Shown: positions 7,771 through 16,736, counted from the first letter of the stretch. The stretch is DNA of 37,254 nt from Bacillota bacterium (GCA_030656575.1 JAUSPO010000034.1:1-37254), one strand, 5' to 3'. The notes: generated by a model not told the origin, from the letters alone. A program made the numbers and translations.

Positions 7771-8133
7771 TTAGAAGAGTCCACTCACTCTTTCCGCAAA
7801 TACCAGATAGGCAACGATCAATGCAAACAGAGCGGCACAGAGGACCGCTCCGGCTGCCACATTTTTGGCAATACGGGCAAGTGGGTGATATTCTTCTGTT
7901 TTAAGGTCAACTACCGCCTCTACAGACGTGTTGAGCATCTCTGTAATAAAGATCAGGAAAATAGCCATAATAACGAAAAGCAGCTCATACCTTTCCACCT
8001 GGAAATAGAAAGAAGCTGCAAGAGCTGATGCGGCTCCTAATATGTGTAGATTCATATTTCTTTCGGTTTTAAAAGCATAAACTAAACCGCTGAAAGCATC
8101 AAGAACACTGTTCAGTATTTTTCTTCGCTTCAT
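7771..8133 (-). CDS. dgkA: Undecaprenol / diacylglycerol kinase, Gram-positive type
   Basis: The 120-residue integral membrane kinase has three transmembrane segments (about 33-48, 50-68 and 95-115). The signature EMLNTSVEAVVDL sits at about 65-77, and the N-terminal FSGLVYAFKTERNMNLH region carries the substrate-side residues. In Gram-positives this enzyme phosphorylates undecaprenol to feed the carrier lipid pool for peptidoglycan. The ATG follows GAGGAAGAGG. It lies between ybeY and the DUF881 gene, as in many Firmicutes (ybeY-dgkA-cdd-era). Confidence 0.93.
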   Translation of the reverse strand: MKRRKILNSVLDAFSGLVYAFKTERNMNLHILGAASALAASFYFQVERYELLFVIMAIFLIFITEMLNTSVEAVVDLKTEEYHPLARIAKNVAAGAVLCAALFALIVAYLVFAERVSGLF

Positions 8134-8166
8134 ACTGCCTCTTCCTCATAATTAACATTGAATGGA

Positions 8167-8619
8167 TCAAAGCATAAATTTTTTCAGGACAAGGTCCTTT
8201 TTTTCCTTCATCTCCTGCTCTGACCCGGTTGTTTCATGGTCATATCCCAATAAATGAAGTATACCATGTACAGCCAAAAAAGCAACCTCTCGCCGAAGGG
8301 AATGCCCGTAAAGATCTGCCTGTTCCCCGGCCTTTTCCATAGATATAACCACATCTCCTAAAATCTTATCCTCGCCCAGATCAGATGTCATATCGTCGTC
8401 TTGAAGGTTGAAAGAAAGGACATCTGTTGGAGAATCCAATCCCCGGTAGGTAAGGTTTAGTTCCTGAATATAGTTATTATCCACAAGGATAACACTAACC
8501 TCACATTCCTTCGACTGCCCTTCAAGACGAAGAACAAAATTGCCCATATCCTCAAGCAAAGATAAGAGTTCCTCAGGAACCTCTATCTTATCCTGTATGT
8601 TATTCACCAGCACTGACAT
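8167..8619 (-). CDS. ybeY: Endoribonuclease YbeY
   Basis: YbeY is a zinc-dependent single-strand RNase in 16S rRNA 3' maturation and ribosome quality control. The 150-residue product carries HGILHLLGYDHE, the three-His zinc motif HGxLHLxGYDH, near residues 114-125, and the conserved NLTYRGLDSPTDVLSF before it. I take the ATG at 8619, after GAGGGGG; the upstream in-frame start at 8640 overlaps further into pgpH and lacks an SD. It overlaps the end of pgpH by 20 bases, which suggests translational coupling. Confidence 0.95.
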   Translation of the reverse strand: MSVLVNNIQDKIEVPEELLSLLEDMGNFVLRLEGQSKECEVSVILVDNNYIQELNLTYRGLDSPTDVLSFNLQDDDMTSDLGEDKILGDVVISMEKAGEQADLYGHSLRREVAFLAVHGILHLLGYDHETTGSEQEMKEKKDLVLKKFML

Positions 8620-10723
8620 TTTTATTTTTCCCCCTCTCAAGATCTGCCCTTAATTCCCTTTCCGGGTATTCAATTCTATGATGGAAAATACCCGATAAGA
8701 TATGCACAAAAGTATCCCCGATTTTATCAAGGTCTTTTAAAGTAAGGGGTGCCTCGTCAAATTGTCCATCGTTTAGTTTCTCTTTTATGATTCGCCTGAC
8801 CATACCTTCAACTCTTCCTGCAACGGGACGGGATAATGAGCGCACCGCAGCTTCCACGGAATCAGATAAGAGAATAATAGCCGCTTCTTTGCTTTGAGGC
8901 AGGGGCCCTTCATAACGAAATTCTTCTTCCGACACGGTTTGCCCTTTATCCTTATCGAGAGCCTGGCGATAAAAGAAAGAAATCAAACTTGTCCCATGAT
9001 GCTGCTGTATTATTTCTACAATTGGCAAAGGCAGCTTTTCTTCTCTGGCAAACTCCACACCGTCTTTAACATGGGAGCGAATAATTAAAGCACTGAGGTT
9101 AGGTGATATTTTATTGTGAGGATTATCACCTGTAAACTGGTTTTCAACGAAAAAATATGGTCGTTTACTCTTTCCAATATCATGATAAAAAGCTGCTACC
9201 CGGGAAAGAAGAGGATCAGCCCCTACAGCCTCTGCAGCAGCTTCTGCAAGGTTCCCGACTACAATGCTGTGATGATAAGTACCAGGAGTCTCCATCAGCA
9301 TTTTTCGTAAGAGAGGGCGGCTGGGATCCGATAATTCCAGGAGTGTGACCGCAGTCGTCAAACCAAAAGCACTCTCCAGATATGGCAAAAGACCGATAGC
9401 CATTACTGCAGAAAAAAGTCCGTTTCCGAGACCGGAAAGTACGGCAATGCTAAATTCACGCAGGAAATCATACTCAAGCTGAAACCCCTTGAACATTAGA
9501 AAAAGGGCAATGATGGTAGCCATGTTTACAGCAGAAACGTAAAGACCTGCCCTGGTGAGATCAGAACGCCTCTGCAGGCGGGCAACACTGTATATTGCCA
9601 CGAGGCCCCCAATTAGCGAGACAATAACAAAGCTGAACTCTCCATCCGTAACAAACCCCAAGAGCAATGCCAGGATTATGTTTACGAGTACCGCCAGGCG
9701 TGGCTCAAAAAGAACTGTGATAAGAATACCGCACATAGCCACCGGCATCAAGTAACCTGAAAAAAATTTCATAGCAAGACCAAATACGAGTGTCAGGATG
9801 ATAATTAAACCCAGTAAAGAGAGGTAGTTAACATTTTCATAAATTTCCCTGTTGAAAAGAATAAGATATAAGATAACAACGATAAAGATAATCAGCAGTA
9901 TAAAGAACAGTCCAAAATAACCTCCCACGTGGATGCGCGGTCCGAGCAAACCAAGTGCCTCCAACTGGGCTATATGCCTCTCTGTAATATTCTCTCCCTC
10001 ATGTACAATGAGTGAGTTTCTGGGCACCCTCACCTGTTCCACAGCCTGCCGCGCAGCTTCCCGATTAGCCTCAGTGGCCTCAGGGTTAAAGATCATGTTC
10101 GGCTTGATGAGGGGAGAGATAAGCCTTTCCATAGCCTGCTTACTTTCCGGACTGAAAGGCAAAAGGTTTATTTCCTGAAACGCCTGTTTGCGGGCAACAT
10201 CAAGCCCCTCTACCTTAATGCCGTGTGTGATAATCTCCTCCAGTATCCCCTCAACCCTGAACTGCAACTCACCAATAGCTTCATAGCTCTTCTCAAGAAT
10301 GGCACGGATGGAATCATCAGCAAGCTGTAGACCTGTGGATTCTCTTATTAAGGCATCCTTTTCCTCTGCATCAAGATCCAGTTCTTTTACCCTTCTAATC
10401 TCTCTTAAAAAAGATACAATGGCAGCTTTTCCTTCTTCCAGAATACCAGAATCATGGTCGAATACCTGGGGAACCGCAGCAGCAGCTTCTTCCCGTAATC
10501 TATTTGTTGTATATGGATCCACAAAATCCTTATGGGCAATAATCTTTTGTGGACTGGGCATTCCCAATTGAGCAGACACTCCCATTGGAACAATTGAAAA
10601 GTAAAGAAGGATATAGATAAAGATAAAAAGCCCAATCCCCAGAAAAACTCTTTGCCCGCTTTTGTTCCTGGTCAGGAAAGAAGTTTTTCCTAATATTTTA
10701 TAAATTTTATTCCATATTTTCAT
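8600..10723 (-). CDS. pgpH: Cyclic di-AMP phosphodiesterase PgpH (7TM receptor with HD domain)
   Basis: The 707-residue protein degrades c-di-AMP at the membrane. The order is one N-terminal membrane helix (about 26-46), a roughly 220-residue extracellular 7TMR-HDED domain, a seven-helix block (about 270-465), and a cytoplasmic HD domain (about 480-670). The HD part has TYHHSIVVGNLAEAAAEAVGA, then AAFYHDIGKSKRPYFFVENQ and IIQQHHGTSLI. The position between phoH and ybeY is the conserved Firmicute arrangement. It shares 20 bases with ybeY at its end. Confidence 0.95.
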   Translation of the reverse strand: MKIWNKIYKILGKTSFLTRNKSGQRVFLGIGLFIFIYILLYFSIVPMGVSAQLGMPSPQKIIAHKDFVDPYTTNRLREEAAAAVPQVFDHDSGILEEGKAAIVSFLREIRRVKELDLDAEEKDALIRESTGLQLADDSIRAILEKSYEAIGELQFRVEGILEEIITHGIKVEGLDVARKQAFQEINLLPFSPESKQAMERLISPLIKPNMIFNPEATEANREAARQAVEQVRVPRNSLIVHEGENITERHIAQLEALGLLGPRIHVGGYFGLFFILLIIFIVVILYLILFNREIYENVNYLSLLGLIIILTLVFGLAMKFFSGYLMPVAMCGILITVLFEPRLAVLVNIILALLLGFVTDGEFSFVIVSLIGGLVAIYSVARLQRRSDLTRAGLYVSAVNMATIIALFLMFKGFQLEYDFLREFSIAVLSGLGNGLFSAVMAIGLLPYLESAFGLTTAVTLLELSDPSRPLLRKMLMETPGTYHHSIVVGNLAEAAAEAVGADPLLSRVAAFYHDIGKSKRPYFFVENQFTGDNPHNKISPNLSALIIRSHVKDGVEFAREEKLPLPIVEIIQQHHGTSLISFFYRQALDKDKGQTVSEEEFRYEGPLPQSKEAAIILLSDSVEAAVRSLSRPVAGRVEGMVRRIIKEKLNDGQFDEAPLTLKDLDKIGDTFVHILSGIFHHRIEYPERELRADLERGKNKNVSAGE

Positions 10724-10747
10724 TGTTAGGCCTTTACCCTTTCTCTT

Positions 10748-11710
10748 TTACTCTTCCTGGTATTTTTCATAAGCCTTGATAATTTTTTGTACAAGGTTGT
10801 GTCTCACCACATCCTGGTCAGTGAGATAAACAAAGGCAATTTCTTTAACGTCTTTTAAGATCTCGATAACCTCCATTAAACCGGAAAATTTACCCTTTGG
10901 CAGGTCCACCTGGGTTATGTCTCCGGTAATGACTGCCTTGGAGCCAAAACCCATGCGCGTTAAAAACATCTTCATCTGCTCGGATGTTGTGTTCTGTGCC
11001 TCGTCCAAAATAATAAAAGAATCATCTAAAGTCCTGCCCCTCATATAAGCGAGAGGAGCTACTTCAATAATACCTTTTTCTCTGTGTTTTGTATAGTTTT
11101 CCACGCCCATAAGATCATAAAGGGCATCGTAAAGAGGGCGAAGGTAAGGGTCAACCTTATCATGAAGGTCCCCTGGTAAAAAACCAAGATGTTCTCCCGC
11201 CTCTACAGCAGGCCTGGTCAAAACCATCCTCTGAATGATCTTACTTTTTAAGGCAAGAACTGCCATGGCCATGGCGAGATAGGTTTTTCCCGTCCCGGCC
11301 GGCCCAATGCAAAAAACGATATCATAACGATTCAGAGCATCAAGGTATCTTTTTTGCCCCAGTGTCTTTGCCCGAATCTTCTTTCCCCTGTCTGTAACTA
11401 ATACAAGATCTTCAAACAGGCCTTTGATCTCTCCTGTCTGGCCTGTCCTTGCCAATTTTAAAGCATATATAAACTCAGGAGTGGTTAGAGGATGCCCCCC
11501 TCTGATTAAGGAAAGAAGTTCCTGAAAAAGAGAGCATACTATCCTCACATCTTCCTTTTTCCCATGAAAAGTAAGCTCGTCTCCCCTGGGAATAATCTGT
11601 ATTTTAAAGCTGTCCTCAACCAATGACAGGTGTTCATCGAACTTCCCCAAAAGTGGAATTACCTCATCCATGCTTTTTAAATAAACCTTATCTTCATAGT
11701 CTTTTGTCAA
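10748..11710 (-). CDS. phoH: PhoH-like ATPase
   Basis: The 320-residue product starts at a TTG ten bases after GGAGGG. An N-terminal 100 residues are KH-like; the helicase-like ATPase domain follows with Walker A GPAGTGKTYLA at about residue 140 and Walker B SFIILDEAQN. TRMGFGSKAVITGDITQVDLP is the conserved PhoH signature. The family is linked to RNA metabolism and works next to YbeY in many bacteria; its direct substrate is not settled. It precedes pgpH by 24 bases in the operon. Confidence 0.94.
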   Translation of the reverse strand: MTKDYEDKVYLKSMDEVIPLLGKFDEHLSLVEDSFKIQIIPRGDELTFHGKKEDVRIVCSLFQELLSLIRGGHPLTTPEFIYALKLARTGQTGEIKGLFEDLVLVTDRGKKIRAKTLGQKRYLDALNRYDIVFCIGPAGTGKTYLAMAMAVLALKSKIIQRMVLTRPAVEAGEHLGFLPGDLHDKVDPYLRPLYDALYDLMGVENYTKHREKGIIEVAPLAYMRGRTLDDSFIILDEAQNTTSEQMKMFLTRMGFGSKAVITGDITQVDLPKGKFSGLMEVIEILKDVKEIAFVYLTDQDVVRHNLVQKIIKAYEKYQEE

Positions 11711-11730
11711 GAAAAAACATCCCTCCGATT

Positions 11731-12942
11731 TTAGAAGAAAATTTGTGAAACAGCAATATCTTCAAGGGTTTCAATCATCACCCGACAACCTACAGTTCCC
11801 AACTCAAAGAAATAATATTCATTAACAAACCTTTTTTTAATAGCTGCTCCTCTTGGAAGTTGGGCATTGGCCTTCGCCAGTGCCTGGTTCCTGGCTTCTT
11901 CTAATGCCTGATGCGGAGATACAGGTCGTATTTCTACCTCATATTCCCAATAGTTATTATTTACTAATTCGACAGGGAGACGTAGATTCCTCCATGCCAG
12001 GGTCCGTTTAATTTTTTCCAACTCATAATTACGGTACGGAGAACTTTCAGGTCCCCAAATCCTAAATATCTTATCTCCCGCAAGCAGGGAAATTGAATTG
12101 GAGAGATTACCGGTTTTTCTTTTATAAACGTGATACAATGGAACCTCCGCATAGCTTTCATACCAAACCAGGGCCTCAACCATCCCCCTTGCCTTCGTTT
12201 CTATATCCTTCATTTCCGGCTCCACGTCTCCAGCATACTCTACATAGTCATCAGGAACTGTCATTTTCCCCGAAATGAGAAGCTGTCCCCTTTGGACCGT
12301 ATCTCCCGGTTCTACAACAGCCTTCCCCGCCAAAACTAAAATATCCGTAATCAGACCGTCTTTGACAGCAAAGAGATCCATATTTTCTTCTATCGGCGGC
12401 TCCATAAGACGTTCTACAATTTGTATATTAAGATAAACACCCCTTATGCTTACTCCAACCCATTTAAGCTCTTCTATTTCAAGGAGAAGAGCTCTCTCCA
12501 CCTCAGATAAATCGATCTCTTTCTTTCGTATTCCATTTTTAACCTCATGTTTGTCTAAAACTGCTATAATTTTCTCTGTTTCAACATCTATGTTCCCTTC
12601 AATGCTGATATTCCAGACAAACAATGAAAGGAAATAGAAAAAGAAACAAAAAAGAACTATTCCTAAAACTAGCCCTTTTCTGCGCCACCCATGTATGATG
12701 ATAAAGGGGGTCCCTTTTTTACCCAGAATCTTTACTTTACAAGCAGTTTTTCTAATAAGGGGCCGCAGTTTTTTAAAATCCCGGGGTTTGATTTTTACAG
12801 TTACGACATTTCCTTTGTATCGAAGATCCCAGAAATAAATACCGTTTCTTGCCGTAAGATTTAGTAATCTTGCAATTCCACGTCCCTTTATTGAAATGAG
12901 CAGATACCCCGGCCAAAGCCCTCCCCGCTCCACGATTGACAA
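11731..12942 (-). CDS. yqfD: Sporulation protein YqfD
   Basis: The 403-residue protein starts at a TTG about eight bases after GGTGG. It has a basic cytoplasmic region of about 88 residues, a strong membrane helix near 93-113, and a large extracytoplasmic part with GKAVVEPGDTVQRGQLLISG and EPEMKDIETKARGMVEALVWYE, typical of the YqfD family (PF06898). It is made in the mother cell in B. subtilis and is needed for efficient sporulation; the biochemical role is unknown. It forms a pair with yqfC 25 bases upstream and feeds into phoH. Confidence 0.93.
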   Translation of the reverse strand: MSIVERGGLWPGYLLISIKGRGIARLLNLTARNGIYFWDLRYKGNVVTVKIKPRDFKKLRPLIRKTACKVKILGKKGTPFIIIHGWRRKGLVLGIVLFCFFFYFLSLFVWNISIEGNIDVETEKIIAVLDKHEVKNGIRKKEIDLSEVERALLLEIEELKWVGVSIRGVYLNIQIVERLMEPPIEENMDLFAVKDGLITDILVLAGKAVVEPGDTVQRGQLLISGKMTVPDDYVEYAGDVEPEMKDIETKARGMVEALVWYESYAEVPLYHVYKRKTGNLSNSISLLAGDKIFRIWGPESSPYRNYELEKIKRTLAWRNLRLPVELVNNNYWEYEVEIRPVSPHQALEEARNQALAKANAQLPRGAAIKKRFVNEYYFFELGTVGCRVMIETLEDIAVSQIFF

Positions 12943-12967
12943 ATTTTAAACCACCTTTCCGGGGACA

Positions 12968-13261
12968 TTATTGGTGATACTCGATAGATTTTATCTTACC
13001 TTCAATAAATATTTCTTCACCAAAAAAATTTTTAATAGTCAGGTTTTTACCTTTGACGATTATCTCTCCACCTTTGATTTTAAGGCGTAAAAGCTCATCA
13101 TTATATTCGATAATACCCCCATAATTTTCCAAATAAAGCTGAAGGTTGCCAATTAACGTAACCCTCGGTAAATTAAGAAGAAGCTCCTTCGGCAGTTCAA
13201 AAAAATCAGCTGCGTGTTCACGCCATTTCTTTCTCTCTTCCCCAAACTCCTTGCTGCTCAA
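12968..13261 (-). CDS. yqfC: Sporulation protein YqfC
   Basis: The 97-residue product starts at a TTG eight bases after AGGAGG. The pattern ELPKELLLNLPRVTLIGN, then YLENYGGIIEYNDELLRLK and GEIIVKGKNLTIK fits the YabP/YqfC family (small beta-rich spore coat or assembly proteins). In B. subtilis the yqfCD pair is under sigma-E. A terminator lies directly upstream and a sigma-E-like promoter overlaps its edge, so yqfC opens a new transcription unit. Confidence 0.9.
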   Translation of the reverse strand: MSSKEFGEERKKWREHAADFFELPKELLLNLPRVTLIGNLQLYLENYGGIIEYNDELLRLKIKGGEIIVKGKNLTIKNFFGEEIFIEGKIKSIEYHQ

Positions 13262-13303
13262 AGGACACGCCTCCTATCTCTTTCCCTTCCGACCTTCTAT
13301 TAA

Positions 13304-13331
13304 AATTTATGCTTTAAATGAAAGGTTATGC
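13304..13331 (-). promoter_or_regulatory. Candidate sigma-E promoter of yqfC-yqfD
   Basis: On the minus strand GCATAAC (13325-13331) is followed after 13 bases by CATAAATT (13304-13311). This compares with the B. subtilis sigma-E pattern KMATATT and CATACA-T with 13 to 15 bases between. The -10 differs in one place and the -35 in two. The function of the gene supports the call. Confidence 0.45.
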
Positions 13332-13361
13332 AAAAAAAGAACTGCCCTGATTAGGCAGTTC
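13332..13361 (-). terminator. Rho-independent terminator after the 133-residue anchored protein
   Basis: A perfect 8-base stem GAACTGCC / GGCAGTTC with a 7-base loop is followed on the minus strand by seven T residues (13332-13338). It lies 40 bases beyond the stop of the upstream minus-strand gene and separates the floA transcript from the yqfC-yqfD-phoH operon. Confidence 0.9.
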
Positions 13362-13401
13362 AATTACTTGGACTCGTGAAAATTAATTGTAAGGAGTTTT
13401 T

Positions 13402-13803
13402 TCAGGACCTTTTGACCCCTCCGGCTTTGAAAGGCCTTCTAGCACGAGGCGCGGAGAGAACCTCAGCTACTGCTATTCCCAGGATAATCCTGTCGCTTAC
13501 AAGCAGATCGGCCAATGGAGAATTAAAACCACTCTTTTTCTGATGAGAAACAATCTTCTTCTTAACAGGGTTAACAGGAGTCGAGACAGGCCTTTTCCTT
13601 TCCTGGTAACCGCTGCTCACCGGCTGCCGGAATCCATCCTCATAAGCAAGTGGAGGGATTTCCTCTTCGTAGAATGATTTTTCCGGGGATGCCAAATCGG
13701 GAAGAATCTCCGGCTGCTGCTCAGGGGGCACGCTCGCACGTTGGAAAGACCTCAATATTGAAGATATAACCATGACAACAATAAAAACAATTAATAGCTC
13801 CAC
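13402..13803 (-). CDS. Anchored proline-rich protein of unknown function
   Basis: The GTG at 13803 is six bases after GAGGTG and is preferred to an upstream GTG inside the SD. The 133-residue product has one N-terminal membrane helix (about residues 1-17), then an acidic and proline-rich linker (about 25-60) and a basic part with KRPVSTPVNPVKKK. It ends in a short conserved-looking helix LADLLVSDRIILGIAVAEVLSAPRARRPF. I do not recognise a family. It follows floA by 85 bases and is bounded by a terminator, so it may be part of the floA-nfeD membrane-domain unit. Confidence 0.65.
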   Translation of the reverse strand: MELLIVFIVVMVISSILRSFQRASVPPEQQPEILPDLASPEKSFYEEEIPPLAYEDGFRQPVSSGYQERKRPVSTPVNPVKKKIVSHQKKSGFNSPLADLLVSDRIILGIAVAEVLSAPRARRPFKAGGVKRS

Positions 13804-13812
13804 AAAGAACAC

Positions 13813-13888
13813 CTCTTCCCAAAGACCTGGCGCCTGACCCTAAATTACAAATAAGTTAATAAAGGTGCCAGGCACCATTTTTTACTTA
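13813..13888. repeat. Palindromic element between floA and the anchored protein
   Basis: A perfect palindrome GGTGCC-A-GGCACC lies at 13864-13876, and a related block with GGCGCC and a following GACCC lies at 13829-13840. Both blocks share the GGCxCC core. They resemble dispersed small palindromic sequences seen between genes in Clostridia. I found no second copy of the full element in this window. Confidence 0.4.
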
Positions 13889-14893
13889 TTATCCTTGATT
13901 TCCTTCTCCTTTTTCGGTATCTGACTTACCCAGTTTGGAAATGGAATCGCGCATCTGAGTATCGGCGTAAATATTTTGCATATTGTAATAGTCCATTACT
14001 CCCAGTTTGCCTTCACGCAGCGCCTGGGCCATCGCCTTGGGAATTTCCGCTTCCGCCTCCACAACCTTGGCGCGCATTTCCTGTACTGCCGCCCTCATCT
14101 CCTGCTCCCTGGCCACAGCCATGGCACGTCTTTCCTCCGCCTTGGCCTGGGCAATACGCTTATCGGCCTCTGCCTGGTCCGTTTGAAGCTGTGCTCCAAT
14201 ATTCTTGCCCACGTCCACGTCGGCGATATCAATGGAGAGAATCTCAAAAGCTGTACCTGAATCAAGGCCTTTGCTAAGGACTGTACGGGAAATGTTGTCA
14301 GGGTTTTCCAGAACTGCTTTATGAGATAAGGCCGAACCGATCGTCGTAACGATTCCCTCTCCAACCCTGGCAATAATAGTTTCTTCACCGGCACCACCGA
14401 CCAGGCGGTCTATATTCGCCCTCACCGTCACACGTGCCCTGGCCTTTACTTCAATACCGTCTTTGGCTACCGCTGCAACCACGGGAGTCTCAATAACCTT
14501 GGGATTAACGCTCATCTGAACAGCCTGAAGAACGTTTCTGCCCGCAAGGTCTATAGCGGCGGCTCTCTCAAAGCCCAGTTCGATATCAGCCCTCTGTGCT
14601 GCGATGAGAGCGTTAACAACCCTGTCCACGTTACCGCCGGCCAGGTAATGGCCTTCAAGTTTGTTAACATTCAGTTCCAGGCCGGCCTTTGTAGCCTTGA
14701 TGAGAGGTTCTACAACTTTAAGGGGTACAACCCGGCGCAAACGCATTCCAATAAGTGTAATTATACCAATTTTAACACCCGCTGCCCAAGCAGCGATCCA
14801 TAACCTCAACGGGATAAAACTGAATAATACGGAAAGAGCAACAAAGACAAAAACTATTAGGACTAACAACGGTAAGAACTGCCCATCCAACAT
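13889..14893 (-). CDS. floA: Flotillin-like protein FloA
   Basis: FloA organises functional membrane microdomains. The 334-residue product has an N-terminal hydrophobic hairpin (about residues 5-50), a PHB/SPFH domain (about 60-200, with [19 protein letters not shown]), and a C-terminal coiled coil rich in Ala, Glu and Arg (about 225-300, with [18 protein letters not shown]). The length and order match the Firmicute YqfA/FloA family. It follows nfeD by 17 bases, the usual nfeD-floA pair, and starts at an ATG after AAAGGAT. Confidence 0.96.
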   Translation of the reverse strand: MLDGQFLPLLVLIVFVFVALSVLFSFIPLRLWIAAWAAGVKIGIITLIGMRLRRVVPLKVVEPLIKATKAGLELNVNKLEGHYLAGGNVDRVVNALIAAQRADIELGFERAAAIDLAGRNVLQAVQMSVNPKVIETPVVAAVAKDGIEVKARARVTVRANIDRLVGGAGEETIIARVGEGIVTTIGSALSHKAVLENPDNISRTVLSKGLDSGTAFEILSIDIADVDVGKNIGAQLQTDQAEADKRIAQAKAEERRAMAVAREQEMRAAVQEMRAKVVEAEAEIPKAMAQALREGKLGVMDYYNMQNIYADTQMRDSISKLGKSDTEKGEGNQG

Positions 14894-14910
14894 TAATCAT
14901 CCTTTCAAAT

Positions 14911-16215
14911 TCATATTTTAGTACGTACTACCACACGTCTCCCTTCAGTCTTTACCACCAGAACAGTAACACCTGAAGGAATAAAAGAGCCTTCGCTTAC
15001 TACATCAAATCTGGACTCTTCAATCTCCGCAATACCTGAAGGTCGAAGGGGAGTAATACTGGTTCCTGTTTTACCGACCAGGTATTGTAAATCTGCAGAA
15101 GAACTGTAGCCCAGTTCTTTAGTAGCCGCATCCAAAAGAATAAAGCGTCTTAAGATTCCTCTCCTTTGAAAATACTTAAAAGCCAGATAGCCTGCAATGA
15201 TTGAGACAATTAAAGATATGAGCAGCATTTTCAGACCTGCCTCCGTGGAAGCTGCAGACATTACAATTGACACGGAAACGGAAACAAGACCTCCTAACCC
15301 AAAAACGCCAAATCCGGGGATAAAGGCTTCAGTAAGGAGAAGTATCACTCCAAAGATGAAGAGAAATATAGCCGGCCAACCACTTACACCGGTAAAATAA
15401 TGACCACCAAAGTAGAGTCCGAAGCATAGCACACTAAAAAGACCCGCAATTCCAAAACCGGCTGTTAATACTTCCAGTATGAGAAAAAGGAAGGCCATAG
15501 TAAGAATAGCCGTTGCAACAGGCGGTTTAATCAACCAGCTGGATAAGTTCTCCCAGAATGTAGGCGATACTCTTATCACCTCAGCGTCTTCTAAACCGAC
15601 AATTTCCAGCAGCTGACTGATGCTTCCCGGTGTTCCATCAGCAAATCCAAGTCTTTCAGCTTCCATAGCCGTTAGAGTTAACAGCTCACCCGGGGAGACT
15701 ACTCCCTCGATCTCAATCTCTTTTCGTACCATTGCTGCCGCCAGAAGAGGGTCCTTCCCCTGATTTTCAGCAACACCCCTCATTTCTGCATCCCATGCAG
15801 ATACAAGCTTTTCATCCGTATCCTGCACTCCCACAATCCTTGGCTCAGCAGCTCCGATAATAGAACCAGGAGCCATATAAAGGCCATCGGCAGCCAGTGC
15901 AAGATAAGCTCCTGCAGAAAGGGCATGGGGCTTAACATAGGAATATACAGGAGAAGGAAACCGGTCGAGAAGAAGACGGGCTTCCTGAGCCGTGTCAATA
16001 TAACCTCCCGGCGTATCCAACTCCAATATAACTGCTGCAGCGCCTGTATCGGCTGCTTCATTTAAAGAACGTTCAAGGAAAGGAAGCAATCCCGGCTCTA
16101 TCTGCCCCTTAACCGGCACAACGTAAACATGGGTTTTCTGGGCAGGGAGTACGTTTGGGAAAAAGGTCAAAGCCGCAAAGATAATCAGTATAAAAAAAGA
16201 AACCTTCCTGAACAA
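14911..16215 (-). CDS. NfeD-type membrane serine protease
   Basis: The long form of NfeD is a ClpP/SppA-like protease joined to a membrane domain. I prefer the TTG at 16215, six bases after GGGGGG, to the ATG that abuts it. The 434-residue product has a signal peptide (about 1-25) and a protease domain (about 28-215) with ELDTPGGYIDTAQEARLLLD and the catalytic-Ser region HALSAGAYLALAADGLYMAPGSIIGA. Membrane helices (about 235-345) and a C-terminal OB-fold (about 375-434) follow. It is paired with floA; such pairs act on membrane raft partners, probably by cleaving stomatin-type proteins. Confidence 0.9.
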   Translation of the reverse strand: MFRKVSFFILIIFAALTFFPNVLPAQKTHVYVVPVKGQIEPGLLPFLERSLNEAADTGAAAVILELDTPGGYIDTAQEARLLLDRFPSPVYSYVKPHALSAGAYLALAADGLYMAPGSIIGAAEPRIVGVQDTDEKLVSAWDAEMRGVAENQGKDPLLAAAMVRKEIEIEGVVSPGELLTLTAMEAERLGFADGTPGSISQLLEIVGLEDAEVIRVSPTFWENLSSWLIKPPVATAILTMAFLFLILEVLTAGFGIAGLFSVLCFGLYFGGHYFTGVSGWPAIFLFIFGVILLLTEAFIPGFGVFGLGGLVSVSVSIVMSAASTEAGLKMLLISLIVSIIAGYLAFKYFQRRGILRRFILLDAATKELGYSSSADLQYLVGKTGTSITPLRPSGIAEIEESRFDVVSEGSFIPSGVTVLVVKTEGRRVVVRTKI

Positions 16216-16246
16216 ACACATCCCCCCTTTGTAATATAGATATATA

Positions 16247-16278
16247 TAGGTAAAACTTGGTTTCCCAAGTTTTACCTA
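16247..16278 (-). terminator. Long inverted repeat at the end of yqeY
   Basis: A perfect 14-base stem TAGGTAAAACTTGG / CCAAGTTTTACCTA with a 4-base loop lies across the stop codon of yqeY (stop at 16272-16274). The sequence after the stem on the minus strand is TATATATCTATATTAC, AT-rich without a clean T run, so it may end or attenuate the rpsU-yqeY transcript, or protect its 3' end, before nfeD. Confidence 0.6.
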
Positions 16279-16715
16279 AGTAATTCTTCTAAAATTTCTT
16301 TTACCAGTGAGCCTTCAGCTTTTCCTTTAAGCTTAGGCATTATAAAGCCCATCACTCTGCCCATATCTTTTTTTGAAGACGCTCCAAGACCTGTTATTGC
16401 TTCACGGATAATCTCTCTAATCTCATCTTTCGAAAGCTGCGGAGGAAGGTAACCTGATATAATCGTTATTTCTTCCTTTAACTCTTCCAGGAGAGAGGGC
16501 CTATCAGCTTTTTCAAAATCAACGAGGGCATCTTTTCTTCGTTTCAATTCTCTGTGCAGGACTACCACAATTTCCTCTTCCTCCAGGGGGGTTTTTTTAG
16601 CTATCTCCGCATTTTTAATTTCGCTCCTTAATAAACGTATTACTGTCAGGCGAAATTTATCTTTTGCTTTCATAGCTGTCTTTTGATCTTCCATCAATTG
16701 TTCGGAAAGCCCCAT
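16272..16715 (-). CDS. yqeY: GatB/YqeY-domain protein
   Basis: The 147-residue product is a helical protein related to the tail of the GatB amidotransferase subunit. It shows KDKFRLTVIRLLRSEIKNAEIAKK, then EEEIVVVLHRELKRRKDALVDFEKADR and DMGRVMGFIMPKLKGKAEG. It may bind tRNA-related partners; no enzyme activity is proven for the stand-alone form. It follows rpsU by 21 bases, the very common rpsU-yqeY pair, and uses an ATG after AGGGGGC. Confidence 0.92.
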   Translation of the reverse strand: MGLSEQLMEDQKTAMKAKDKFRLTVIRLLRSEIKNAEIAKKTPLEEEEIVVVLHRELKRRKDALVDFEKADRPSLLEELKEEITIISGYLPPQLSKDEIREIIREAITGLGASSKKDMGRVMGFIMPKLKGKAEGSLVKEILEELLR

Positions 16716-16736
16716 TTTAACGCCCCCTGTCAGGCA

